Shown here: positions 33,639 through 45,029 of the stretch, piece by piece
Layout of the letters: each line of letters begins with the position of its first letter
Numbering within the stretch: the stretch's first letter is position 1
Assembly (NCBI GenBank): GCA_029448655.1
Contig: JACCLO010000045.1
Location: 28,616-92,615 of the forward strand
From: Wolfiporia cocos
Taxonomy: Eukaryota; Basidiomycota; Agaricomycetes; Polyporales; Phaeolaceae
Reading direction: 5' to 3'
Length of the DNA: 64,000 nt
Made by a program: the position numbers and the translations under genes
The notes under the pieces: generated by a model
The model's input: the letters and a program-made list of their open reading frames with translations, nothing else
What the model was told of the DNA's origin: nothing
Database searches by the model: none

Positions 33639-34370
33639 CACACCCACAATATTCAAGTATTCGAACCAGATGACAACCCAGACTGGAAAGTTGGGGATTG
33701 TTATCTATGGCCAGATGATTGGCCACTGCAGAGAGGTGAATTTACTCCGGAAGAATGCAAGAAAGTACGGAAGTGGTTAGTACGGGACAAATTCGGCAAC
33801 TCCGTAGAAGAAGGCACTTGCTTCAACGAATATCTCGAATTCGCAGTAGGACCCCAGGGCACATATCCAGAAAGAGGCACTGAACATGCCACCGGATTTG
33901 ACATCTACTCAGCCGAAGCTACCAGGATAAACCCTCACACCACCATGCTCGTGAAAACAGACCTAAGAATCCTATTCCCTTATGGATTCAGCGGCAAACT
34001 GGAGACACATTCTAGCATGGCGAAGAAGGGCATACAGGTACAAGGCAGAGTCATAGACTGGGATTACTGTGGAGAAGTGATAGTCATGCTCTACAACTTC
34101 ACCGGATATCCATACATGGTTAACCATAGGGACAAGATAGCACAATTACTTCTGCAACCTGTCCCTCAACCAGAAATCCACCATAGTACAACCTACATGT
34201 ACAATCAACAATACTTGAAGGACACAGCTCGTGGTGACAAAGGCTTTGGTCATACTGGTAGACACTTGGGAGAAGTCAAAATACTCCCTCATGACTATGA
34301 GGATTGGGACCGCCTGATGGAGCCCTCAGCGAGCAAGTGGCAAGATGTCGAACCACCGATCACCGAGTAA
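33639..34370 (+). pseudogene. C-terminal dUTPase domain of the chromovirus Pol
   Basis: Directly after the TGA and in the same frame. A linker (HNIQVFEPDDNPDWKVGDC) leads to dUTPase motifs ATGFDIYSAE, HSSMAKKGI, GRVIDWDYCGEV, HRDKIAQLL and RGDKGFGHTGR. The domain ends at TAA 34368-34370, 24 bases before the polypurine tract. The motif-3 Asp and Tyr are kept. The position at the extreme C-terminus differs from the dUTPase at 2.5-2.9 kb. Confidence 0.85.
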
Positions 34371-34393
34371 CCTTTGCAGGGACCGCAAATCTT

Positions 34394-34406
34394 GAAGAGG
34401 GGGTAA
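34394..34406 (+). other. Polypurine tract
   Basis: GAAGAGGGGGTAA abuts the 3' LTR start TGTCACAAATTTT. The same tract with GGGGGTAA precedes the LTRs of the tandem array and the TRIM element. Confidence 0.8.
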
Positions 34407-35794
34407 TGTCACAAATTTTCCTATATTTTTCCCTATTTTTCCTAGACTTGTAGTCCAGTTTGTAGCATAGTTAGCGTAGCACGGATACTTGTAGATCACG
34501 TGACCCAGTAGAACTAGATGCCGACGGAACCTTCTAGCAGGTTCCATCCCATTCCACAGATATCACATGTTAATGCTCATATGTGTGACCGCTGACTCAT
34601 TACACTTGTAGAGTCACCTGCCATCTGACTCATTCATAGTCATAGCGCATACGTTATCACTTACGGTCACATGCAACCTGACTCATACCATAGTACCGTA
34701 GGTCCTAGTAGTATTAGGGGTCTTGTATTGCATGTGTCACAGTATTATCTAAACGCCCTATTTTTCCGCTATCCGTAGCCATTTATCCGGTATTTATACG
34801 CATAACTACGAGTTATCCAGTACTTATCCCATACGGCTATAACCTTACGGTTATTATTGCCCTTACGGCTTCTCAACGTACGCTTATGCGCTACTAAGCT
34901 AGAATGACACAGCGCTTACACGCTAGTCATGCCCCATGACACGTCCGGCTTGCAACCGTACCACGTCATAACCTACGTCATGGACTAGACCTACGGTCTT
35001 GTCCAGACTATGATATCATCATGATGTCACCACCATCATATGTCTAGGTCCCGACCTATGTATAGACACATGGCACCATACTGGCATCATACCCTCGTCA
35101 TCAGTCTAGCCCTCGGGCTTACGACCAATGGCACTAATGGCTCGGCGCTCCGCCTTAGTCATTCCCCGGGATACAGCCTATGGCAGTTACCCCTCAAGAC
35201 TCGGCCTTCGGCCTTGTCGTCATACTGGTCTCAACCGCCCCCATGTGAATGTCTACAGGTAATATGATAGGTTCGCCATTACCGGCTTACCACGGTCTAT
35301 TTCTAGCACAATCACACATCTATGCCTTATGCCGATACCGTACCAGTATCACATGCTAACCCTTCTATTCGTAGATGGATCTTCCTTCCGTTGATGGTTA
35401 CTCAGCCACAACGCCATACTAGGTACATACTGTATAGTAGTACCAAACATGTATATAAGATAGGGACTAAGCGTCCTATACGTCTTAGTTCTATTCTTCT
35501 AGGCTATGCGCCTAAGAATCCTCTCACTTAGCTGCACTAGAATAGTCTACCTTACCTCCCTCCCCACTGGAGGATAAGTGGTGAGTCCCACAGACTGTTC
35601 TGTGTCAGCATGTATATATACTGGAACAGTCTGAGCGTTACAACTCAGTTCTGTTCTCCTCGATATTGAGCTACTGCCTAACAAGCAACCTCATCGCTCA
35701 TACACTTTTACTTGCTATCTCTTCTTGTGTGTGTATACCTCTAAGCCGCCCTCAAGAAACACTATTAGTGAGTATTAGGTTTGGGTTTGTGTCA
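34407..35794 (+). repeat. 3' LTR of the chromovirus (contains a nested LTR)
   Basis: It starts TGTCACAAATTTTCC and ends GGTTTGTGTCA. Excluding the insertion it is 510 bp. Its TATATATA (35611-35619) is followed by a CTGAG/CTCAG palindrome and AGTTCTGTTCTC, the predicted RNA start. The matching 5' LTR was not found. Confidence 0.85.
34735..35607 (+). mobile_element. Solo LTR nested just upstream of the TATA box, TSD GCATG
   Basis: It begins TGTCACAGTATT and ends GTTCTGTGTCA. GCATG lies on both sides (34730-34734 and 35608-35612). Its own promoter has TATATAAG and ACTAAG/CTTAGT arms near 35455-35490. The insertion separates the upstream LTR sequence from the host TATA box. Confidence 0.9.
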
Positions 35795-35799
35795 CCGTG

Positions 35800-36240
35800 A
35801 TCCGTGATCGGGATTGGGTTGCCAGCCAATAGCAGTAAAGCCTGTTGGCTATACTTAGCTATGGTGCCATAGTTGCATGAGCATGGTGTGCTCATGATGT
35901 CATAGGCAGTGTGCCTTGATGATGTAGTGGTCTAGCTAGACTGGCTAGACTGGGTGACGTAGTGGTGACGTGTCTGTCATGGTGACATATGTCGTGACTT
36001 GCTTCTGGTGTTATCCATGTGGATTGATAGGCCGCGTGGTTGATAGAAGAGCTTGACTAATAGTCTATGACTAGCGTGTCGCATGTGTCGTATCAGCTTA
36101 ATAGTGTGTAAGTACCTTGTGTAAGTGATAAGGGTTGGCAATGGGATAAGTCCCTGATAACTGATAGGTAGACGTATAAATCCTAGAATAATTGCTATAA
36201 ATAGCAGAAAAATGGCCATGTCCTGTAAATACTGTGACAT
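35800..36240 (-). repeat. LTR fragment, minus orientation
   Basis: Its right end, read on the minus strand, starts TGTCACAGTATTTAC and continues with ATTTTTCTGCTATTTATAGC, like the 5' end of the array LTRs. The other end is not identifiable. Confidence 0.45.
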
Positions 36241-36274
36241 GGCACAGACTAGTCAGTCTTAATGATGCAGCAAG

Positions 36275-36848
36275 TGTCACAGATTTTGGGTCCCCTTCAG
36301 TAATCAAACCAAGGCACTAGTGGTACTGAAGTCACATGATGGTTTGGCCCTCATCAGGTAGTATAGCGGTATAACATCTAGCATAGCGTGGCACCCTAGA
36401 GGCACATGACTTGCTTACATATACAGAGGCTGTGTAGATAGTGCATGGACCCTTACGTTAGGGTAGGCCCTAAGGCCCACCTGCGCTCATCCTCATGTAT
36501 ATATAGTATGTCGTCTGAGGCTTACACCTCAGACTTGTCAATCTCGTTGTTGGGGGCGTTTCCCCTCTTAGCTGGCATTCTTAGTCTTGCTGGTCTTGTG
36601 TGCCCACCTCGCCTCGCTATGGCCCCAAGGCCCCTTAGCAACTAGGTGTTGTACTCTACCTATTCGGTATTGGGGGTATATTAGATGGTAGTGAGCCTAT
36701 GCCACTTTGTGACAAGCTCCTTGTAATCCTTAGTGACCTTGTTGTCTAGCAATGCTTTACAAATCTCTCGGAGTATCGGTTCATCCAATTCTGGCACCAC
36801 ATGGGAGGTATCAAGAGCCATTGCCATGAACTCTCGCTCGAAAAATTC
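36275..36848 (+). repeat. LTR fragment, plus orientation
   Basis: It starts TGTCACAGATTTTGG. TATATATA near 36495 is followed by the TCTGAGG/CCTCAGA palindrome and an ATCTCGTTG motif. The end could not be placed. Confidence 0.45.
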
Positions 36849-37082
36849 TGTCACAAATCTAGGTCACGCTAGATACTAGGACGTTATGGAGCAGTAACTA
36901 GGGTATATTCCCCCTAAGGTGGTGACCTGAATACAATAGGCACCAAGCATGGGAATATGAACTGCAGATATAGCCGGACCCTTGATAACAGCCAAGCTGT
37001 TATCATAGCCCTTTTGGGGGAGTGGCTATATTGCCACTCATGAGCACATTGCATTGGGTCCATGGTGCGTCTTGTGATATCA
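36849..37082 (+). repeat. Reverse-oriented relative of the TRIM LTR
   Basis: It runs from TGTCACAAATCTAGG to TGTGATATCA and matches the reverse complement of the repeat at 11867-12119 over most of its length (for example GTTCATATTCCCA and CCAAAAGGGCTA on the minus strand). No TSD. 37083-37412 after it holds no recognisable gene. Confidence 0.6.
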
Positions 37083-37412
37083 GTCCTGCACTTCCATAAT
37101 TGACATCCAATGTGCTGCTTGACATGCTCACCACACTTGGCATGCCAAACCAGTACTCACACCTGATTGGCTAGTGTACATCATCAGGTGATAAGTTAGT
37201 TGTAGTAATTGGCACAAGATTGACAACAGAAAGTGTGCCCAGCGTCTGCAGACAATTCTCCTTCAGTGATGGGGGTAGCAGAACAGTGTTGAACTTTGGC
37301 ACCTTGAGCTTCTCCATTCCCACACCTGGCCTGTGTCAACCATTGCATCTCTGGGGATTTGCATACTCAGCCTCACTCTCATTCTCATACACATTCAATG
37401 AGGGCTTGTGTG

Positions 37413-38375
37413 TGTCACAGATTCTGAAAAGAGGTACCCCCCCCCTGTCTCAAACCCACGTTCTTGGGTAGTACCCCATCATGTGTCTTTGTATGGACTT
37501 AGCAGTGTAGCGTAATGGTACAGGTCGCCCCACCCATAGATGGTCACATGGTCAGTAGCTTAGATACTACAGCACATGACTTAGGTAGCACTCAGCAATA
37601 CGCACAGACCCTGCCTTTAGGGTGGGTCTCTAGTATACAGTGACAGTGTTCCTCATGTACTTAAGCTGTGACACTCTGGGGCTTACTCCCCAGAGTGTCA
37701 CAGATATATTACTGTTGAATTCACCCTCACTATAGCTTTATGAGCACTGCTGTACATGCATGTGCCCCTCTACACTATGGTATTCCTCTCCCCTTCGTCC
37801 TGTAGTTACTGTAACAACCCTGCACCACTCGTCGATCAGCGCCCTTAGGGTAGGCGCACGTGCCTCTACCCATAACATGGTCACACTTTCATTACATACT
37901 CATGACTAGTTACTGTTATGCCTGACCTCATAGTTACTGCGCACAGATCAGCACTTCAGGGTAGACACACTAGCGTACACGCAGATGTATATAAAGTATG
38001 ACAAATGAGGCCTTATGCCTCATTCTTAGGATTTTCGGCAATTGGGCCTAACCAGCCCCTTTCATTCTCTATGGCTATGGGCCACTCTGCTGTGCTGCTC
38101 ATCTGACTTGACTGGACAAATGCCACAACCCCTAGCTGTCATCCCTCTAACTGAGCACCCAGAGTCAACGACAATACTAGGACACGCCAGCAGGCATATA
38201 CGAGATCCCCAGCAGGGCCAGTCCCACAGACACAGGGTATGTCTGTGTCACAGAGCTGTTATTCTCGATGATGAGGCTTGTCCTCTCTTTACTCCAAGTC
38301 TTATGCATGCTAGTCCAAGGGTTCTGCTCTATGTGACAACTCTAGATGACGGTACACCCTTGGCATTTTGTGTCA
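37413..38375 (+). mobile_element. Solo LTR, TSD GTGTG, with a nested LTR
   Basis: It begins TGTCACAGATTCTG and ends GGCATTTTGTGTCA. GTGTG occurs at 37408-37412 and 38376-38380. Its promoter palindrome CTCTGGGG/CCCCAGAG is interrupted at its 3' edge by the insertion at 37696. 38381-38742 after it shows no gene. Confidence 0.85.
37696..38250 (+). mobile_element. Solo LTR nested at a promoter palindrome, TSD CAGAG
   Basis: 555 bp from TGTCACAGATATA to GTCTGTGTCA, with CAGAG on both sides (37691-37695 and 38251-38255). Its own promoter is TATATAAAG followed by AATGAGG/CCTCATT near 37985-38025. Confidence 0.88.
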
Positions 38376-38747
38376 GTGTGAGCTCACACATGAGAGGGTC
38401 TGGCTCATAACTTGAGGTTAATGTCCCAGCGAGTTTGCATGGCATTTATAAACTCTGCTGTGGCTGGTGCACTGATGCTGTGGATGGGTGCTTAGTGCAC
38501 ACCACACCATGCACAAGTTAACTACTAGAGGGGCAATGCAGGTATGCGCACAAGCTTTAGTCTTATTACTAGCATATATACTTGTAACCAATTGTATTTA
38601 TGGATTGTGTTTGGCAGCAACCTCGCACATTAGTCACTGGCATAGTGTGGTGGCTAACATGAGCTTCTATGTCCTCTACCCACTCTATTGTGGAGCACAC
38701 AACTTGGAGTGCACATCAGATGAAACATGGCTCTGCAATTGTCCTCT

Positions 38748-39350
38748 TGTCACCAGAAACTCCACCCCTAGGATATACGCTAATGCTAGGCTAGCGCTAG
38801 GGAGATGCACATGCATAGGTAGATAAGCATTCACTTATCTTATCTCAATATGGTCACATGTCATCACTGAGTAGTTACAGCATTACCTAGTCATGTGAGA
38901 CACAGTCACAGTATGCACAGGCCACGCCATTAGGTCAGGCCTTGTAGCTACAGTACGTAGCATCTCCATGTATATAAGTAGGTAGAATCTGAGGATTACT
39001 CCTCAGTTCTACTCTTCTCGGCCTAGGGGGCATGTCCCCTGGGAACCTCTCAACCCTCTGCTGCATGTGCGTGTGAGCCAGCGGACTGCTCTGCAACAAG
39101 CCTGCTGCATCCTACTTGGACATGGGGGTCTCTATTTATTGCATCTCCTAGTTTTGTCTTTAGCCTGCTAGTCTGGGGGCATACCGGTACACTCATGGGT
39201 CAGTACCTCGGGCTTCATGGCAGGTCGTCTCAATAGACAAGCCATCCTGTTCTCCCCTACAAGGATGGGTAGCCTTTAGGCCTAGGTTAGAAGGTATAGA
39301 GGCATCCCCACTAGCATGGGTAGCATGGTCACAAGTATGTTCCCGTGTCA
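38748..39350 (+). mobile_element. Solo LTR, TSD CCTCT
   Basis: 603 bp, starting TGTCACCAG and ending TTCCCGTGTCA. CCTCT flanks both ends (38743-38747 and 39351-39355). The promoter is TATATAAG followed by the CTGAGG/CCTCAG palindrome, CAGTTCTACTCTTCTCGG, near 38970-39030. Same family as 10764-11382. Confidence 0.88.
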
Positions 39351-39529
39351 CCTCTGCTGCTCAATAATCTCGGCTGCCTGGTGCAACTTGTGTATAGCAT
39401 ATTCTATGTCTGTTTGGTCTTGATTGTCAGGCTAGGATGTGAAGGTGAGTATATCTCTATTTTACTTGTTATATACATACTGCAAACCCACTGCCGCTGC
39501 CAGCTCATGTGCGCAGCAATCCATCACGA

Positions 39530-41430
39530 CCAGTTGGTGGGCCCTTTTGAGGCGAGGAGAGTATCTGAAATGTGATAACAAACTGGTGAGTCTCTCACTT
39601 TTGGCTCAATGATCTGCTGAAGTACTGGCAATGACACTACAGGGGCCTCTTTGGTGTCGGAATCTTGAAGCATGATTGGATCGTCCCAGCTGCCAGATGG
39701 TGTCAGCACCAGAACATGGGGCATTCACTCCATCCATGCATGATCTCTGGTAGACTCCGGTGGAGGTGCGACTATGCCATTCACCATGACGGTGTAGAAT
39801 GGCTGAACATGGAGCCACTGCACTGTGACCCACCACGATGATGGTATAGGTGTGGAAACTTCTTGCACAAGGTGCTTGTAGAGAAGGTACACATGATATT
39901 TCTGAGCTCCACAGTTGCATGTCCACGTCATAATGTCTGTATTGTAGATGCTGTTAATTGGAGTCTGAGCAAGATGTTCCCGTGACCTTCTGAAGGCTTC
40001 TTGCATATGGGTAAGTGATCATGAATGCCCTTCACAATGCTTTGTAATGATCTGTGCAAGGGTCAGTTGATATGGCGGGAGCACTTTTGTGATGATTGCA
40101 TGCATGGTGAGATCAATGGGCAGGTGATTATAGCAGTGCAGAACTAGCTGCTTGAGATTCTGCCAGAGCACCTCAACCATCATTGTTATACACTTGCATG
40201 GTATGCTTGATGTGTACACCACATGCACCCAGAGACACCAGCAATCATGCGAGTACCAGGAGCTCCAGAGGTAAGCTCATACCTCATGAAGATTATTGAG
40301 TTTATAGTGTTGATACATCTCATCAATAGCATCTTGTCGAATGTCCTTGGATGTTCAGCTCTGCCCATGCCATTTAGGGAGAAAATGGTGCTGTGATGCA
40401 TGCTTTGTGAAAAGCTAGAGGATAGGCAGTCGGTGTGGTGTCAGGCAAAAGACATAGCCAGGCTTTGCTTGCTTCATTGTGCTGATTGCTCTGTCATCAC
40501 AAGGTGAGCTTTCTTGGAGCTCTTCAAGTGCTTCTGCAAACTCCTCAACCTGATGCTGCAGATCATCTAGGTCTCAATCCCACTCAGCATCATTCCAATT
40601 GTCATGTTTATGACCTATCCAGCCCATTTCTTCATCACTTTCATCTGCATGTAGATCAGGTGGGAGTATGCCCTGGCCACTCAGGTGTTCAATGTCAAAG
40701 TCTTTGGCATCTTCGGTTTCACTCTTCACAGCAGGATGGCCTGCCGGGATGGGCTTGAGTCTAAGTGGGGGCAGTGACAGGTGATGACAGATGGATACCC
40801 ATCAATGAGAAGCCGGATGCGATGGAGAGGCTTCACAGGAGGGGCAGGTAGCTAGTACATATAATATGAATTAATGAGAATAAAGTCCCATTCCACAATG
40901 TTGGAAATAAACAAACGACTGAGCCTGTCTGTTGCAGGTATGGTATGAAGTTAGCTTTGATGTAAGAGAACTCATGGCAAGCTTCATTGACATCATAGAA
41001 TGCAGGTGTCTCCTTGTTCTTTGCTAAGCACTGTTTCACTGCATGGAGTGCATGCCAGAAACATAGCTGATGTTTTGCCTGTGGCCATGTGTTCCTCATT
41101 GCATTGATTTCTGACCAATCCTTGTCTGATAATGTATATTCTGGGTTGACACCAAGGTCCTTCAGCTCACCAAGAAATCTCTCAAGCACAACTTGCTTGA
41201 CACCCTTATCGGCTTCCTTGTTTGTCGATATCAGTAAGAACACAAGTGGAATACCCAACCCATGTGCATCTGCAACTGCACCAAACAGTCCAAAATTGGT
41301 CCTGTTTGTGTTCCCTAGACAGATTCAATCTCAGTAATTTACTTACGTAGCAAGCTTGCATAGCACACACACATGTTGAATCCATTGCAAGCTCCTGTGT
41401 ATTGGAGGCCCACTCCTCAATAAAATCTGT
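39530..41430 (-). pseudogene. MULE-type transposase remnant
   Basis: On the minus strand the DDE-type MULE core is recognisable (NFGLFGAVADAHGLGIPLVF, TLSDKDWSEINAMRNTWPQA, KHQLCFWHALHAVKQ; 41330-41010). A helical block follows (VLWQNLKQLVLHCYNHLPID; about 40160), then a SWIM-like zinc finger (WTCNCGAQKYHVYLLYKHLV; about 39920), in which the third ligand Cys is Tyr. The frame is broken by stops and possible introns and does not read as one protein. The family fits Mutator-like transposases common in basidiomycetes; this copy is not functional as read. Confidence 0.75.
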
Positions 41431-41483
41431 GACTTAGAAGGCAACTGCCTGAGTGCTGGGCTCAGCTTGCACATCTAGCAGAG

Positions 41484-42416
41484 TGACACAGACTCACCAG
41501 TCTGTGGGACCGGCCCACAGGCCGGGGACAATCCCCCAAAGCCAGTGCATCAGTGCACATCCTAAGCCAATGGGTATGCAGGCAAGGCCCTTGGCTAAGG
41601 TACCACCCAGACGGGCAAGGTGAGGAGGGAGAGACCCAGGCAGACTGGCACACACACAGATGAGGTGGTGAGAGAGGGGCTACAGCCCAGACATCAAGAA
41701 TCTTAGAGATGGGGAGTAAGCCCCATCTTGTCACGGTTTTATACCACAAGATATTGACCCTACATCCCTCGCTTTAGGTCTCTTGGGGTTCCACTGAGCG
41801 CACGGTCTCCTCATACCTCTAGTTACCTCCACGTCAACCATCTCACATAGTACATCACGTTACCTGGTAGATAGTGCCTATGATGGGCACACATTCCGTC
41901 ACCCGCATTATAACATCACAGTATGTACATCATATGGTCATGGTAGCACATGATCCCTTAGTTATGGCACACAGGCCATTACATTAAGGTAGTCATAGCA
42001 TACTGATCCATGTACATAAATACACCGGGATGAGGTCTTACAACCTCATCCTTTAGATTCTCGATGTTGGGCTATGCCCCTTTCTTCATACTGTCTGAGG
42101 GTGCACACCAGTCTTACTGCTGAGTTATTCACTTGCTCATCTGGGATGCACCATTGGCAACACATGTCGCCACCTCAGCAATGAGGTCACCCTGGTCACC
42201 ACTGCATTCCTCTGATGGTACCCTTGTGGATGTGTTGGATTCCCCGGCAGGGCTGGTCCCACAGACCTATGTAAGTCTGTGTCACATCTCTCTACCCTTT
42301 AAGTATGTACATGGGAGCGCAACATGTCTACCCTTAAGTGCTGGCCTGTGTGCAGCACCATCCTAACGGCTGAGGTAAGAGAGTATGTAAGCGAGCATGT
42401 AACTACTGTAGTGACA
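41484..42416 (-). repeat. LTR, minus orientation, split by a nested LTR
   Basis: On the minus strand it ends GGTGAGTCTGTGTCA at 41484. Its palindrome GATGGGG/CCCCATC near 41707-41728 is split from upstream sequence by the insertion. The start is tentatively TGTCACTACAG at 42416. Flanking duplications do not match, so the start is uncertain. Confidence 0.45.
41729..42284 (+). mobile_element. Solo LTR nested at a promoter palindrome, TSD CATCT
   Basis: 556 bp, from TGTCACGGTTTTATACC to AAGTCTGTGTCA. CATCT lies on both sides (41724-41728 and 42285-42289). Promoter near 42010 with GGATGAGG/CCTCATCC arms. Confidence 0.88.
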
Positions 42417-43466
42417 GGGAGTGACCATAATGTGAGTGATGCATGGGTGCGCACTACCCCGGAGTGCCTATCTACGGGGTCAGGTGGTCATTGCCAGAGC
42501 GCCATTACTGGCATCTCTATCCCTATGCCACATGACTCAGCACCATTACTGGTGCCTTGTCATCTATGCTTACCCCTATGCTTACGTTTACGTGCATGGA
42601 CTCTGGGGCTTTTGGGCAAGCTCTTAGGTACTGGTGCACCCACATGTACTTATGCACTGGCATGAGGACTTACATCCTCATGTCTAGCATTCTTGACATT
42701 AGGGTAATGACACCCTCTTTCATGCTGTCTACTGGGCTGCCACTCTGCTCTTAGTTCACGACATGCTAGTCTGGGGATGTCAGACCTTGCCAACCCGCCA
42801 TACTGCCAACAAGACTGCTCGTTGCCCTGCCTTCCCTTGACGCCATGGGGCCTGGGACCTGTCATGGTCTATGTCACAGAATGCCCAGAGGGGCATTCCT
42901 AGGACAATTCACTCCTCGCTATCACAGTATGGGCACTGCTATGTGCACGCGTGCCCCTCTCTGCTTAGTTACTTCACATCATCCCTTGATGCCAGTAGAA
43001 TCACCTGACCCAGTAGATTAGTGCTAGTCAGGCAGCACACGTATCAGGTACTCACGTTCATGGTCACCACTGTAGTCACATGTAGCATTACAGTCACCCT
43101 TAGTTACGGCGCACAGGCCTGTACTTTAGGGCATCCCTACATATGCTCCTGTCATGTACTTAAGTAGATGACAGATGGGGCTTATCCCCATCTTTTGGAT
43201 TTTCAGCAATGGGCTTAGGCCCCTCTCTTGCATCTTGCTGTGGGTCTGCACCAGTCATACTACTGAGTTCTCTACTCGCTCATCTGGGGGCTTGCCTTCG
43301 TAGGCATAAGGTGACTCTGTTTAACCCTGCATAACTTGGGTGGCACCTCGATAGGTGTGTAGGGTTCCCAGCAGGGCCAGTCCCACAGACATTTGTGAGT
43401 CTGTGTCAGTCTATTGGAGATATTCCCTGGCTATGGGCCAGTCCCACAGATGGTACATCTGTATCA
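42417..43466 (+). repeat. LTR, plus orientation, split by a nested LTR
   Basis: A promoter with CATGAGG/CCTCATG arms lies near 42660. The end GGTACATCTGTATCA is at 43466, after the insertion at 42872-43408. The 5' boundary is not resolved. Confidence 0.5.
42872..43408 (+). mobile_element. Solo LTR, TSD GTCTA
   Basis: 537 bp, from TGTCACAGAATGCCC to GTGAGTCTGTGTCA, with GTCTA at 42867-42871 and 43409-43413. Promoter palindrome GATGGGG/CCCCATC near 43170-43195. Confidence 0.88.
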
Positions 43467-44217
43467 GCATGCATGCTCCTGATCATCAAGTTGAAGATCA
43501 TCATCTCCAATGTTGATCTGGGCCTTGAGCTCAAATGGCCCTACAATCTTACCCATCACTGTCTCCATAAACTCCTTCAACAACATAACATCAGTCTCAG
43601 CTTCATCATCTTCCTCATCATTGAGAGCCTTCCACTTTGTGTGTCTTTGTTCATTTTCCTTGTACATGCACTCTCAGCTTTTTTGCATGGCCTTCTAGGC
43701 AGGTCTTAGACATCATGGGTAATGTATGCAGGCATGCAGGATGGAAGGAGGTCACTGGCTAATGTTGCCACAAGTCTTGCCTGCTTACAATTTCCTGCTG
43801 ATTCATCACTTATAATTTTTATCTAAATGTGAGAAAATACTCTGAGCGTGAGAACAATTATCGCTCTATTACTTTCAGTTAAAGGTCGGCATGGTGCATG
43901 CTAAGCGCCCATCTGCAGTGTCGGTGCACCAGCCACAGTGGAATATGAAAAGGTCATGCAAACTTGCTGGGACATTAACCTCAAGTCTGGCTCATATTGG
44001 ATGTCAAGGTGCACTTGTGGGTGTGGCCCTTACCCTTGCTGCCCAATGGGACCAAGAATGGCTGTGGTGTGGGGGCGGAGACGGCAGAGAAGGTCAAGGA
44101 GATGTCTCAGACACTATCCTGTGCAGTGCCCAGGCACACTTAATCTTGTTTCCAGTGCTGGGTGGAGGTGGGGGCAGAGGTGAGGTCGGACACAAGGCAG
44201 TGCACTCAGTCTCACAG
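43467..44217. other. Decayed sequence with a partial duplicate of 46.06 kb
   Basis: Around 43889-43966 a segment (CTAAGCGCCCATCTGCAG and following) is repeated in shorter form at 46070-46125. An acidic minus-strand open frame at 43464-43667 (67 residues) has no recognisable family. No intact gene. Confidence 0.35.
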
Positions 44218-44695
44218 TGTCACAAATTTTGAGGCTAGGCACCTGGCTGGGCATTTACTCAGGATTTGCCCTCTGCGTGGGTCGAACGCATTGACTGATG
44301 CACAGGAAGTCACGTGACATGGAGATTAGATAAGGAGTCGTTGATTAGGGATTGCGGACCGTCCTCCCCGCCGGGCCGCTCACATGATGTAGTTGTAGAT
44401 GACACCTTATGGCATGACGATCGCGACGTCGTGCATGGCCCCCTTTAGGGTGGGCCGCGACTCAGTAGTTACGCCATCTCTACATGTATATATACTACGT
44501 CATCTGAGGGTTACACCTCAGACTTGTTCTTCTCGATGTATGGGTGATAGCCCTCCTCTCTTGATCACTACAGCATGCTGCCTGACTCCGCCTCGCCTTG
44601 TCTCAACAACTCGGCGTTGTACCCTGGGTCTTAGTACTTATAGGGGTAGGACAGGGATAGAGGTATGCCAGTCAAGTTTGTGTCACACAGCATTT
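44218..44695 (+). mobile_element. Solo LTR, TSD CACAG
   Basis: 478 bp, from TGTCACAAATTTTGAGG to AAGTTTGTGTCA. CACAG lies on both sides (44213-44217 and 44696-44700). TATATATA near 44488 is followed by TCTGAGG/CCTCAGA. 44701-45029 holds no gene. Confidence 0.88.
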
Positions 44696-45029
44696 CAGTA
44701 CAATGTACAATACAATCATACAAATGATAGCATCACTTCATGAGGATTGTTTTAGCTGAGCTATATGCAGGTGCAATATGATGCAGGCAAGCACCTGGGC
44801 ATGATAAATTCACTGTGGCAATCCAGTGTTGGAACATCCAGGCAAGTGCGTATCCGATTGCCGGCTGGGTATACCATGCAGTGACACTAGCATACTTGAA
44901 CAAGTCAGAAAGATGTGCCTTAGAGATAAGGGTACCCCTTATTATTGTAGAATTTAGGCTGTACATGCTTTGCATGTTTGCCTCCCCGCCCCAAGGATGA
45001 GACAAACCACTGTCCAACATTGTTGTTTC

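Noticed and set aside
35608..35794. Segment 35608-35794 as an independent LTR
   Set aside because: The GCATG duplication shows it is the downstream half of the chromovirus 3' LTR split by an insertion.
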